64,000 nt of DNA, taken from NCBI GenBank assembly GCA_029936965.1, contig JAPYRG010000002.1, forward strand, positions 1 through 64,000, given 5' to 3'. This document shows, one piece after another, positions 1 to 8,245 of this stretch. The stretch comes from Fidelibacterota bacterium (GTDB lineage: Bacteria > Fidelibacterota > Marinisomatia > Marinisomatales > TCS55). Position 1 is the stretch's first letter. Each line of letters begins with the position of its first letter. Both the position numbers and the translations under genes were made by a program. The notes under the pieces are model-generated. The model saw nothing but the letters and a program-made list of their open reading frames with translations, had not been told where the DNA came from and did not search any database.

Positions 1-12
1 CTGATAATAGAC

Positions 13-51
13 AAGAGCCCCTCAATAATCTTGGTATATCGAGAGGCTCTT
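13..51. terminator. Imperfect hairpin, possible terminator of an upstream gene
   Basis: AAGAGCCCCTC at 13-23 can pair with GAGAGGCTCTT at 41-51 with one mismatch, leaving a 17-nt loop, and is followed by an AT-rich stretch ending in TTT. It lies just before the tRNA. It could end a transcript entering from the left. The loop is long and the T-run poor, so the call is tentative. Confidence 0.4.
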
Positions 52-73
52 ATTATCTTTCGCACCCATTATT

Positions 74-147
<74 letters not shown>

Positions 148-272
148 CTATCAAATTATCCCTTTAGTTTTTTCTTTATTAGCTTTTCTCAAAACAATTA
201 TATTTGTAATTAACTTAGATTCCACATTATAAAAGATGTTATTTAACCAATTATCTAATTTAATTAATACTA

Positions 273-1205
273 ATGCCTTTTGATTTCCAAATGAAAGACA
301 AAGATGGGAATCTAATTTATGATTCAAATAATTATATCCATAAATCAGAAGACAAAGAACCAGTTGACATAGATAATGAAATAGCATTTGAAATAAAAAC
401 TGATGATTTTAAAAAGATGGGGTTTGATGGAATTATTTCATTGGTTCAAGAAATTGCTGAAGATCAAAAGGTTTTTGATCAGATGATAAAAGCATTGAAA
501 AATAAAAAGAACCTTGCAACAGAAGATATACAGAATGCCCGAAATGATACAATTTTTGATAAAGTAAAACGGATTATAGAATTAGATATTTGGGCTGAAG
601 CTATTATGGTAACATTGCGAAGCGCAAATCGTGATCGATTAGGAGACTGGTGGATGTTTAATAACATGGATTTTTATTATCAATGCAAAAAAGATTATTT
701 TAGCCAAAACGGTTTAGATGAAATGTATATTATTTCTCAAGTACAATCCTGGAAAGAGAAAGCAAAAGATCATATAAATGAAATACGGAAAGACTGGACA
801 TCTGTTATGGATAGAAATCTATTGATAAGACATTTAGAGGACCCCGAATATGAGCCTAGCGTTGATGAACGACTCCGAATGCGAACAGTTTTATTTACTA
901 AGAGCAGAGATGAATGGATAAATATCGCTTTGGACAAAAAGAATTTTTTTAATACAATAAAATATTATGTTGTTAAAAGCGTACTTACAGAAAAGCTTTT
1001 CTCGGAGGAAATAAAAATCTTTTATGGAAAGCAATTACATAAATCATTGGTAATTATATTATGGACAACGCTTGAACAAGAATTTGCACATAAAGATGGA
1101 TTGTTCCATAATATTGAAGCTCTTACAAAAGGAAAGTTTAAATTAAATAAAGATATTGATAGCGGTGAAATATCAATGAAAATTGATTATAGAAGAAAAT
1201 TTTAG
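273..1205 (+). CDS. Hypothetical cytoplasmic protein, 310 aa
   Basis: I do not recognise this protein. It has no signal peptide, no membrane segment and no cysteine-based metal site. It is highly charged, with many Lys, Asp and Glu, and looks largely helical; aromatic and charged residues dominate the middle (for example GDWWMFNNMDFYYQ). The ATG at 273 has no clear Shine-Dalgarno sequence. A TATATTTG box at 199-206 could be a promoter element. It lies between the tRNA and a thioesterase gene 22 nt downstream, which may be co-transcribed. Composition resembles the neighbours, so there is no sign of recent transfer apart from its position beside a tRNA. Confidence 0.75.
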   Translation: MPFDFQMKDKDGNLIYDSNNYIHKSEDKEPVDIDNEIAFEIKTDDFKKMGFDGIISLVQEIAEDQKVFDQMIKALKNKKNLATEDIQNARNDTIFDKVKRIIELDIWAEAIMVTLRSANRDRLGDWWMFNNMDFYYQCKKDYFSQNGLDEMYIISQVQSWKEKAKDHINEIRKDWTSVMDRNLLIRHLEDPEYEPSVDERLRMRTVLFTKSRDEWINIALDKKNFFNTIKYYVVKSVLTEKLFSEEIKIFYGKQLHKSLVIILWTTLEQEFAHKDGLFHNIEALTKGKFKLNKDIDSGEISMKIDYRRKF

Positions 1206-1227
1206 CATCAATTTTTATTAATTTAAA

Positions 1228-1686
1228 ATGGAATCAATTAAGGAAAATATTGACCAACTAATTTGGGATTATCCTAACCCATTTACAGTATCTATAAAAG
1301 TTTCTAATAATGAAATTGATCAATTAGGCCATGCAAATAATCAAGTATACCTTGACTGGATGATGAAAGCAGCATATGAACATTCCGAAAGTTTAGGTTT
1401 ATCCGTAAATGATTATTTATCTATAGGCATAGCCATGGTAGCAAAACGACATGAAATAAATTATTTATCTGCAACCTTTATAAATGATAATCTAATTGTT
1501 GGTACCTGGATAGCAACAAATGATAATCGTTTTCGAAGTATGCGCAAATATCAAATCATTCGTATGGATGATCAAAAGACAATTTTACGGGCTGAAACAG
1601 ATTGGGTGTCACTGAATATAAAAAATGGTAAACCACAGCGAATGCCAGATGAATTTATTCGCTGTTATCAACCTACTATTACATAG
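1228..1686 (+). CDS. Acyl-CoA thioesterase of the 4HBT/YbgC hotdog family
   Basis: The protein is predicted to hydrolyse acyl-CoA thioesters in the cytoplasm. Residues 32-45 carry the hallmark motif of 4-hydroxybenzoyl-CoA thioesterase-like hotdog proteins, D-x-x-G-H-x-N-N-x-x-Y (DQLGHANNQVYLDWM), in which the Asp is the usual catalytic residue and the HxNN segment starts the central helix. At 152 aa it has the single-hotdog length. It starts 22 nt after the unknown gene at 273 and ends 2 nt from the oppositely oriented hexosaminidase. Substrate cannot be read from sequence; FadM/YbgC-type long-chain or Tol-Pal-associated thioesterases are the closest families, but no tol genes are nearby. 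Confidence 0.85.
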   Translation: MESIKENIDQLIWDYPNPFTVSIKVSNNEIDQLGHANNQVYLDWMMKAAYEHSESLGLSVNDYLSIGIAMVAKRHEINYLSATFINDNLIVGTWIATNDNRFRSMRKYQIIRMDDQKTILRAETDWVSLNIKNGKPQRMPDEFIRCYQPTIT

Positions 1687-1688
1687 TT

Positions 1689-4286
1689 TTATTTATACTT
1701 TACTACGGATATTCGACTACTATTTCCTGCTGAATCAAATGAACGTAGTTTCACGTTTTTTGTAACTTTCACAGGTTTTTCATACAAAGTAGACTTTGCA
1801 GTAGGATCAGCGCCATCCATGGTATAACGAATTTCGAGACCGGGGAATTCCGTGTTTGCTTTTAAAAGATCATCCTCAATTACTGCGCCCGGTGATGGGA
1901 TTCTATAATTAAATCCTCCAAAAATGGAATACAACCTAGGGAGATCTTTTCTTGCAATTGTATTAGCAAAGACATTCCATGATTTTAACATATCTTCTTC
2001 TCTCAATTGTCTATCATCAACTGCTTCCCATTTTCTCTCTTTCCAAGCTGTCTCAGAAAACCCAATAATCTTAGGCAAATAAGAATATTCTAGCATCATA
2101 TCACCTTTGATAGTTTCACTCCATAGCTGTGCCTGAACCCCAATAATATTCTTTTTATTTTTCTCTTTTAAACGCTCTTTATCTTTAAAAGTATTATCAA
2201 CATCAATTGGTTTCCCGCTCGTCGTTGTTGTTGTTGTCTTAAATAAATCAAGAGGAGCTGTTTCAAAAGCATCTCTAGTATTATTAAAGCCACCCCAATA
2301 TAAACCTGGTTCTTTCGGATCTTTATCATAAGCTAAATCAAAATAAAAATTTGTTACATTACATAATACCACTTCATACCCTTGGTTTGCTAAACGATAA
2401 GCTAAATCTTCTTGTCCCCATGCATTAATCCAAAAGTAAGGAACCACTTTTTTATTTACAAATTCAGTATTGATCTCTGTCCCTCCTTCATCCCTATTCT
2501 CCATCCTTTTCAAAACAACTTCTTCCCAACCTCCAATTTTTACATTATACTTTTTTAATAGGTTGACAGCTCTACGGAAAAAATATACTTGGAAATCCAT
2601 TGGATGTATTTTTGTAGACATAGTGTCTAATATATCATTGATCATTGGAGAATTTGACCAGGATCCTTGCGGGACTTCATCCCCTCCTGTGTGAAAAAAG
2701 GTAAATGGAACATCAGCTTCTTTATATAAATCGCTAATACTATTGATAACTGTATCATAAAATTTATAAACTGATTCTCTTGCTACATTTACTACATTAT
2801 CATCATATCCTTGTGCAGAATAATATTTTGACTGTTCATTAGGGTCAATTAAACGATACTCATTGGCTAAGGTTTCTTCTCCTTTTTCCATATAATATTT
2901 ATATCTTGCTTCCATAGCCTTAATTGCTGCTCTTGCGTGTCCAGGAAAATTTATTGTTGGGATTACTTTGATATGTTTTTCTTTTGCATATCGAAGTATC
3001 TCTATGAAATCTTTTTTTGAATAAAATCCACTCCCAAATGTGTTTTCTTCATAGGCGTTGGGTCCACTACCATACGATGGATGTAGAGCAGCTGCTTCCT
3101 TTGAAGTGTGTTGACGTTGACCTCCCACTTTTGTCAGTTCCGGTAATTCTTTAATTTCAATACGCCACCCTTCGTCTTCAGACAAAAGTAACTGTAAATG
3201 ATTTAGTTTATAAAAAGACATAATATCAAGAAGTTTAAATACTTCCTTCTTCGAAAAGAAATTTCTACATACATCTAAATGTTGACCTCGGTAAGGAAAA
3301 CGGGGAGCATCTTCAATGTAAACATTGGAAACTTCTATGCTTGACTGAGGTGATTGAAAAACATTAATAGGTAACAAAGCCATAAAGCTTTGTATGCCAT
3401 AGAATACTCCCGCAGGGTCAGATCCCGTAACCATCAAACCGCTATCAGAAGAAATTTCTAAGACATATGCTTCAGAGGATACTTTATTAATTGAAATTGG
3501 TTTTGTTCTTAAAACAATTGCTTTCCCACCTTTATAGTCCCTTTGAAGTATTGAAAACTTTCTTCCAGTAAGTTGTTGCAATTTATCTCTAAGATATTTT
3601 GCTTCAGACTTAAGATCCGCACTATAATAAATTTGCAGGGCATCATTTATTAATAAGCTGCCTTCATTTGAATTTATTTTAAATGGAGTGGGTATAATTT
3701 TGTGAACTTCATCTTCACCTAACAATGAAAGATTATTATTCGATAAAAAACGATTTTCTGGATTTGGAATTGGTACTACATCATTTTTCCCTCTATTAAT
3801 CTTTTCCGGCTTATCAAATGGTAAAATTGAATAATCTGTTATCCTACTTATATCTTTTTGGTTTCCATCCTGATCATACAAAACTAAATATGGATATAAA
3901 GGCGCATCTGTTTCCTTAATTATAAAGTGTGACATATCATATTGAATTGTGATTTGATCACCAGGAGGTAATGAAAAAGATTCGTTAGGAGTAATAGAAT
4001 ACCAATCACCATTTATTTGATTAATATTTGCTTTAGAGTTAGAATGATTGGTTACTTTTCTTGAGCTTTGGGAATAGAAAATAGCCCAGCTTTTATTTCC
4101 TAACTCTTGATTTGTATTATTGTGGATGGTAAACGCTGCCCTAGATAAAGATTTCCCTTCAAGATAATTAGAGATCATCCCCCAGGTAAGTTTATAATTC
4201 ATTACTTTTTCTTTATCTTGGTTATCCATATTAGAACAGCTAAAGGAAATAACTATTAAAATATTGAGTAATATATATTTATTCAT
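1689..4286 (-). CDS. Beta-N-acetylhexosaminidase lipoprotein (GH20)
   Basis: A glycoside hydrolase family 20 enzyme that removes terminal N-acetylhexosamine from chitin-derived or other glycans at the cell surface. A signal peptide ends in a loose lipobox at Cys17 (SFSC). Order: N-terminal chitobiase-type carbohydrate-binding domain (about 30-160), GH20b domain (about 195-325), TIM barrel (about 330-760) and a C-terminal beta-sandwich (about 790-865). The catalytic pair of substrate-assisted GH20 enzymes is at Asp536-Glu537 in HTGGDEVP. The 865-aa length matches multi-domain chitobiases. The gene stands alone, divergent from the lipoprotein gene at 4372, with no other glycan genes next to it, so chitin use is suggested rather than shown. 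Confidence 0.92.
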   Translation of the reverse strand: MNKYILLNILIVISFSCSNMDNQDKEKVMNYKLTWGMISNYLEGKSLSRAAFTIHNNTNQELGNKSWAIFYSQSSRKVTNHSNSKANINQINGDWYSITPNESFSLPPGDQITIQYDMSHFIIKETDAPLYPYLVLYDQDGNQKDISRITDYSILPFDKPEKINRGKNDVVPIPNPENRFLSNNNLSLLGEDEVHKIIPTPFKINSNEGSLLINDALQIYYSADLKSEAKYLRDKLQQLTGRKFSILQRDYKGGKAIVLRTKPISINKVSSEAYVLEISSDSGLMVTGSDPAGVFYGIQSFMALLPINVFQSPQSSIEVSNVYIEDAPRFPYRGQHLDVCRNFFSKKEVFKLLDIMSFYKLNHLQLLLSEDEGWRIEIKELPELTKVGGQRQHTSKEAAALHPSYGSGPNAYEENTFGSGFYSKKDFIEILRYAKEKHIKVIPTINFPGHARAAIKAMEARYKYYMEKGEETLANEYRLIDPNEQSKYYSAQGYDDNVVNVARESVYKFYDTVINSISDLYKEADVPFTFFHTGGDEVPQGSWSNSPMINDILDTMSTKIHPMDFQVYFFRRAVNLLKKYNVKIGGWEEVVLKRMENRDEGGTEINTEFVNKKVVPYFWINAWGQEDLAYRLANQGYEVVLCNVTNFYFDLAYDKDPKEPGLYWGGFNNTRDAFETAPLDLFKTTTTTTSGKPIDVDNTFKDKERLKEKNKKNIIGVQAQLWSETIKGDMMLEYSYLPKIIGFSETAWKERKWEAVDDRQLREEDMLKSWNVFANTIARKDLPRLYSIFGGFNYRIPSPGAVIEDDLLKANTEFPGLEIRYTMDGADPTAKSTLYEKPVKVTKNVKLRSFDSAGNSSRISVVKYK

Positions 4287-4371
4287 ATGCCAATGTAATC
4301 ACTTTAAGAAAAATATGTTAATTATACGATACAAGTCATAGCTTTAATACTTTAGAAACATGAGGAAAATT

Positions 4372-4812
4372 ATGAAATCCAAAATTTTATTTTTTATTAC
4401 TCTATATATTTTTGTATCCGGGTGCACTATGGTTAATCATAGTGTTCCAACATCTATGATTTATTTAAGTGATTTGAATATTTCTGATGAGGTTTGGGGG
4501 CAAGCAAAATCAACAAAGATCCTTGGGGTTGACTTTAAAAGATTAATGAAAAGAAATATTGAATCTGCAAATATTGGTTTATCTACTACAAGTATTCCAT
4601 TAATTACGGCAAATATTGGACCTGCTGGTGTTCAATCAGTTGGCTTATCAATTATGGATACGGAGTCACTGGCATTAAATGATTTGCTAAACAAAAATAA
4701 AGAATATGATGTATTAATTAGCCCAAAGTTTTCAAAAACAACGGAGGGGTTTTGGCCTTTTTATTGGACAGAGACTGTCATGGTTAAGGCGCGTGTTGGA
4801 ACAATAAAGTAG
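4372..4812 (+). CDS. Small lipoprotein of unknown function
   Basis: A short exported lipoprotein: a Lys-start n-region, hydrophobic stretch, then lipobox FVSGC. I prefer the ATG at 4372 because GAGGA (4362-4366) sits 5 nt upstream; an ATG at 4360 is in frame but has no ribosome binding site. The mature part of about 125 residues has a Gly/Ala/Thr-rich middle and ends in WPFYWTETVMVKARVGTIK. Small lipoproteins of this size with a repeated IGPAGVQS-like central region resemble TRL-like proteins, but I am not confident of that family. It is followed 14 nt later by the antiporter gene and is probably co-transcribed with it. Confidence 0.7.
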   Translation: MKSKILFFITLYIFVSGCTMVNHSVPTSMIYLSDLNISDEVWGQAKSTKILGVDFKRLMKRNIESANIGLSTTSIPLITANIGPAGVQSVGLSIMDTESLALNDLLNKNKEYDVLISPKFSKTTEGFWPFYWTETVMVKARVGTIK

Positions 4813-4826
4813 AAAAAAACCGAAAA

Positions 4827-6068
4827 ATGAATGTAAATATTGCATTATTATCGATTAGCTTAATCGCAATTTTTGGATTTATTTCTGAAGCATTATTCCG
4901 TCGAACAAATATCCCTGATGTAATTTTTCTTATAATTATCGGTTTTCTAATTGGTCCAAATGGATATGGATTTACATCTCCTGAAGATCTTGCTTCTTTT
5001 GCTCCAGTTGTTACTACATTTACTTTATTAATTCTAATTTTTGATGGTGCTTTTAATATCAATCTATCATCATTAATTAGAGAGTTTTCCTCGAGTCTAA
5101 TATTAACTATCTACAACTTTGTTCTTTCAACTGTTATTGTTGGCGGAATCTTTTTCTATATCCAACAATTTCATCTTGGTGGGACTACAATGATGGCAGC
5201 TATGATAATTGGCTTTTCTCTTGCCGGCGTTTCTTCTTCTTTTGTCATCCCTATATTGAATCAAATTCGGGTTGGGGGAAAATTATTTTCTAGATTGGCC
5301 CTTGAGTCAGCTCTTACGGATGTATTTTGTATTGTGGCAACATTATCTGTTATTGAAGTGTATACAACTGGAATTTTTGGGATTCAAAAAACACTTACTT
5401 ATCTTATTGAGTTGTTTGCAATAGCGGGTTTTATTGGTGTATTGGGTGGAATAATTTGGATTGTTATCAGAGTTTTTGAAGAACAAAACTATATCATAAC
5501 CATAGCTTATTTAATCCTGATATATTTAGCGACAGAATACTTTGGCGGGAATGGTCCTATAGCTGCTTTATTTTTTGGCCTAATTTTAAATAACTCTAAA
5601 CAGCTATCCTCAATTAAAGCAGGTATTCTTTCCCGTTCAGTTAAAGAAAAGCAAAAAGCGGTTCAAGGAGAGCTTGGGGTAGAAGTCACATCTGCGAACG
5701 AGGAAAAATTCTACCATTTAATTTCATTTTTTCTGAAAGCATTTTTCTTTATATATGTTGGTATACTACTGGACGTAACAGATCAAACAGCTCTAATTGT
5801 AGGAAGTATTTTGTCGGTAATAATTATGGTTATTCGAATGGCTTCTATGCCATTAACAAAAGGAATGCCAGGAGCTCAGCGAAAACTAGTAAATGCTGTG
5901 TTCGCACGTGGACTTGCTGCTGCTGTACTGATTCAAGCAGTAGTTCAAGCTGGAATGCCGGGAGCAGAGTATCTTGCTAAGGTAGTGTACGTTGTAATCA
6001 TTGGAACTATAATATTGAGTTCTTTACGAGTCTTTATTTTGAGAGTAAGCTTATCAAAAAAAGAATAA
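4827..6068 (+). CDS. Cation/proton antiporter (CPA family, NhaP/Kef-like)
   Basis: A polytopic inner-membrane exchanger of the Na+/H+ exchanger fold (PF00999), expected to swap Na+ or K+ for protons for pH and salt balance. There are about 12 hydrophobic segments over 413 aa and no C-terminal NAD-binding or TrkA domain. The segment with ALESALTDVFCIVATL (about 153-168) corresponds to the conserved E-x-x-x-x-D region of CPA1 proteins. A charged cytoplasmic loop lies at about 270-292. The gene follows a lipoprotein gene by 14 nt and ends 4 nt before the opposing transglycosylase gene. The ion specificity is not readable. Confidence 0.85.
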   Translation: MNVNIALLSISLIAIFGFISEALFRRTNIPDVIFLIIIGFLIGPNGYGFTSPEDLASFAPVVTTFTLLILIFDGAFNINLSSLIREFSSSLILTIYNFVLSTVIVGGIFFYIQQFHLGGTTMMAAMIIGFSLAGVSSSFVIPILNQIRVGGKLFSRLALESALTDVFCIVATLSVIEVYTTGIFGIQKTLTYLIELFAIAGFIGVLGGIIWIVIRVFEEQNYIITIAYLILIYLATEYFGGNGPIAALFFGLILNNSKQLSSIKAGILSRSVKEKQKAVQGELGVEVTSANEEKFYHLISFFLKAFFFIYVGILLDVTDQTALIVGSILSVIIMVIRMASMPLTKGMPGAQRKLVNAVFARGLAAAVLIQAVVQAGMPGAEYLAKVVYVVIIGTIILSSLRVFILRVSLSKKE

Positions 6069-6072
6069 TTAA

Positions 6073-7365
6073 TTATTTATACTTTTCTTTCCTAGTCCAA
6101 ACTTTTTTTAAATAGTTTTTTGCCTCATTACTTTTAAGATCTGAATATAGCTTATCATATAATTCATCTTTATTCATCTTATTTGCTTTTTTTGAAGCTT
6201 CTTTAATATTTTTTTTATTGATAAGTGCCTTTGATACATTCCCAACCCCCGTGTTATAAGCAGGAATCGCACATATATAAGCAAGTTCATCATCGCGTAT
6301 ATTTGAAAAATAATGATGTCTAATCATTGAAAGATACGCGCATCCAAGCTCAACATTATTCCTTGGCTTATATAAATATCTTCCTGTTATAAATTTATCT
6401 TTTTTATAAATCCATTGATATGCATCCCGTGCACCTGTTTTTGGGACCAACTGCATTAATCCATATGCAGGTACACTTGATTTTGCTTTTGGATTAAAAG
6501 CAGATTCTGTTTCTGCGATAGCCAGTGCAATTTCGGTAGGAATATTAAATCGCCGCGCTTCTATCTCAATTAGCTCTTTATATCTTTCTCTACGCTTCTC
6601 CATATGGTCATCACTCAATGGAATTTTAATAGAAATTATTGTACGTTTTTTCCCATCTTTTGCGAAATGCATTCTTACTTTTTTTGTTTGGTCGCCGATG
6701 AGATCCTTAGCAAGGCTAAGCGTATTTCCTACTCCCTCTACAGCCTTTCCTCCTGCGTCAACTAGCTGGTCTTTTAATATAGGCTGGCCATCGTCCCCTT
6801 TTTCCTTCAACAGATTCAATAATCTTTTTGCAAATGAAGAATTAATACTCCCATCACTATTTGCTTCTTCATCTTCATCGCTCTGCATGACAAACATTGT
6901 TATTATATTCAATAATCTGGTATTAATTGATAGAAGATTTTTATGGGTTTTATCTCTATGTGCGAATTGTTTATCTAAGTCCAAATCATATTTAGAATCA
7001 TACGAATCATATTTAGGATCTTCCTCATTTACAATTACTTCAATAGTAACCTCACCTTTTTCAAAATCTACAATTGTTCTTGATGAAAGGTCTTTACTGT
7101 AAGTAACATACGATTTTGATGTTGATTCTTTGTACGTATCCCACTTCTTTTCAACGGCTTCTTTAAATTTTTCTCTTTTTTTCCTTAGTCTTTCTTCAGA
7201 TTCATCATATTTCTTTGTCACTTTTACATCATCAAAACCAAATGGATCTAACCCGTTTAAAGAAATGGCGGAATCCTTCTTAGGCCCAAAAAGAGCAATA
7301 ATAATAAATACTGCAGGAATCAATGCAATAAGAGAATAAATAATTAGTGAAATTTTATTTTTCAT
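6073..7365 (-). CDS. Membrane-bound lytic murein transglycosylase, MltC-like
   Basis: Cleaves peptidoglycan glycan strands with 1,6-anhydro product formation. An N-terminal transmembrane segment or signal anchor (about 5-26) is followed by a lysine- and acid-rich region resembling the MltC N-terminal DUF3393 domain (about 50-250), and a C-terminal SLT domain (about 258-385). Catalytic Glu287 lies in ETESAFNP. The conserved YGLMQLVP and PAYNTG motifs of family 1 lytic transglycosylases are present. No lipobox Cys is visible, so the protein is anchored by its N-terminal helix, unlike E. coli MltC. A Lys-rich tail of 60 residues follows the SLT domain. It is divergent from the acidic exported protein at 7659. 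Confidence 0.85.
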   Translation of the reverse strand: MKNKISLIIYSLIALIPAVFIIIALFGPKKDSAISLNGLDPFGFDDVKVTKKYDESEERLRKKREKFKEAVEKKWDTYKESTSKSYVTYSKDLSSRTIVDFEKGEVTIEVIVNEEDPKYDSYDSKYDLDLDKQFAHRDKTHKNLLSINTRLLNIITMFVMQSDEDEEANSDGSINSSFAKRLLNLLKEKGDDGQPILKDQLVDAGGKAVEGVGNTLSLAKDLIGDQTKKVRMHFAKDGKKRTIISIKIPLSDDHMEKRRERYKELIEIEARRFNIPTEIALAIAETESAFNPKAKSSVPAYGLMQLVPKTGARDAYQWIYKKDKFITGRYLYKPRNNVELGCAYLSMIRHHYFSNIRDDELAYICAIPAYNTGVGNVSKALINKKNIKEASKKANKMNKDELYDKLYSDLKSNEAKNYLKKVWTRKEKYK

Positions 7366-7432
7366 TATTTAATCAATTGATAACCTAAAAAGGTACCCTA
7401 TTTTGTTCGTCACGATCAATACAATTTATATG

Positions 7433-7464
7433 TTATTACTTCTATAATGCTCATTAAGTAATAA
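7433..7464. repeat. 9-bp inverted repeat in a divergent promoter region
   Basis: TTATTACTT (7433-7441) and AAGTAATAA (7456-7464) form a perfect inverted repeat with a 14-nt centre that contains TATAAT. It sits in the 293-nt stretch between the divergent genes at 7365 (minus) and 7659 (plus), so it could be an operator. In AT-rich DNA such repeats also arise by chance. Other things in this gap: TATAAT at 7524-7529, and a GATTGC/GCAATC hairpin just before the ribosome binding site of the gene at 7659. Confidence 0.35.
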
Positions 7465-7658
7465 ATATTTAACACGCGCATTAAATCCTTTCTTCATTAA
7501 TAAGTTCCGCATTTTTTAACCATTATAATGTTATTGTGACTAAAAGCACAAAAACACTATTGGCAAATAATTTACTGGAACTGAATGCCTAGTAGGTATG
7601 TAAAAGATTACGATTGCAAAGAATAGCAATCAGAAACAAAATGAAAAAGGAGTATAAA

Positions 7659-8144
7659 ATGAATAAATACAAAACAAATCGTGGCAGAGTAGTTTTCGTA
7701 ACACTTTCTTTCAGTATCATAGCAGGTTTAATGATATTGAGTGCCAATAATAATGCACCAGAATTATCTTATGAATCTTCTTATGAAGAACCTTCACAGG
7801 AAGTTGTACTAGATGATCGCGCTGAGGAATATATTGCTGACGCAATAGAAGCAATCGATGTAATAATCGAGGAAAATTTAAATGTTGAAGAAGAATTAGA
7901 TTCTTCAGAACCATCAACATTTAATGATGCGTTTTCTCAAGCTCGTGCACTTCTTGGATCAGGTAATGAATTTACCTGGAAAGGACAGCAATACACTACT
8001 TCCTACGCAGAAGAACTTGCTGCTAATACTGTACCAGTAGAAGATAAAAAAGACGAATTAGAATCAGAAAATGATGGCGAAATAAAATTCACTGCTGACG
8101 ATGAAGATGATGTTTACTCAGCTGTTTTAGAATCTAAGGACTAA
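7659..8144 (+). CDS. Small acidic exported or membrane-anchored protein
   Basis: A 161-aa protein starting at the ATG at 7659, chosen because GGAG (7649-7652) lies 6 nt upstream; upstream in-frame codons from 7614 lack a site. A hydrophobic segment (about residues 11-30) would export or anchor it. The rest is strongly acidic, with long Glu/Asp runs. One ordered-looking island reads A-F-x-x-A-R-x-x-x-G-x-G-x-x-F-x-W-x-G-x-x-Y-x-T-x-Y. I have the impression that this pattern recurs in unannotated Bacteroidetes proteins, but I cannot check. It is monocistronic with a strong terminator and lies between two peptidoglycan lytic enzymes. Function unknown. Confidence 0.8.
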   Translation: MNKYKTNRGRVVFVTLSFSIIAGLMILSANNNAPELSYESSYEEPSQEVVLDDRAEEYIADAIEAIDVIIEENLNVEEELDSSEPSTFNDAFSQARALLGSGNEFTWKGQQYTTSYAEELAANTVPVEDKKDELESENDGEIKFTADDEDDVYSAVLESKD

Positions 8145-8180
8145 GTCGGCTATTGGAGTACATCACGCATACAATCCAAT

Positions 8181-8211
8181 AAACGGGTCTGATAATTTCA
8201 GACCCGTTTTT
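8181..8211 (+). terminator. Strong intrinsic terminator
   Basis: AAACGGGTCTGA (8181-8192) pairs perfectly with TCAGACCCGTTT (8198-8209) around a 5-nt loop, and the 3' arm runs into TTTTT. It ends the transcript of the small acidic protein gene and insulates it from the MltD-like gene that starts 35 nt later. Confidence 0.92.
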
Positions 8212-8245
8212 GGTTAGCGGATAAACATAAATAGAAAAAAATAAA

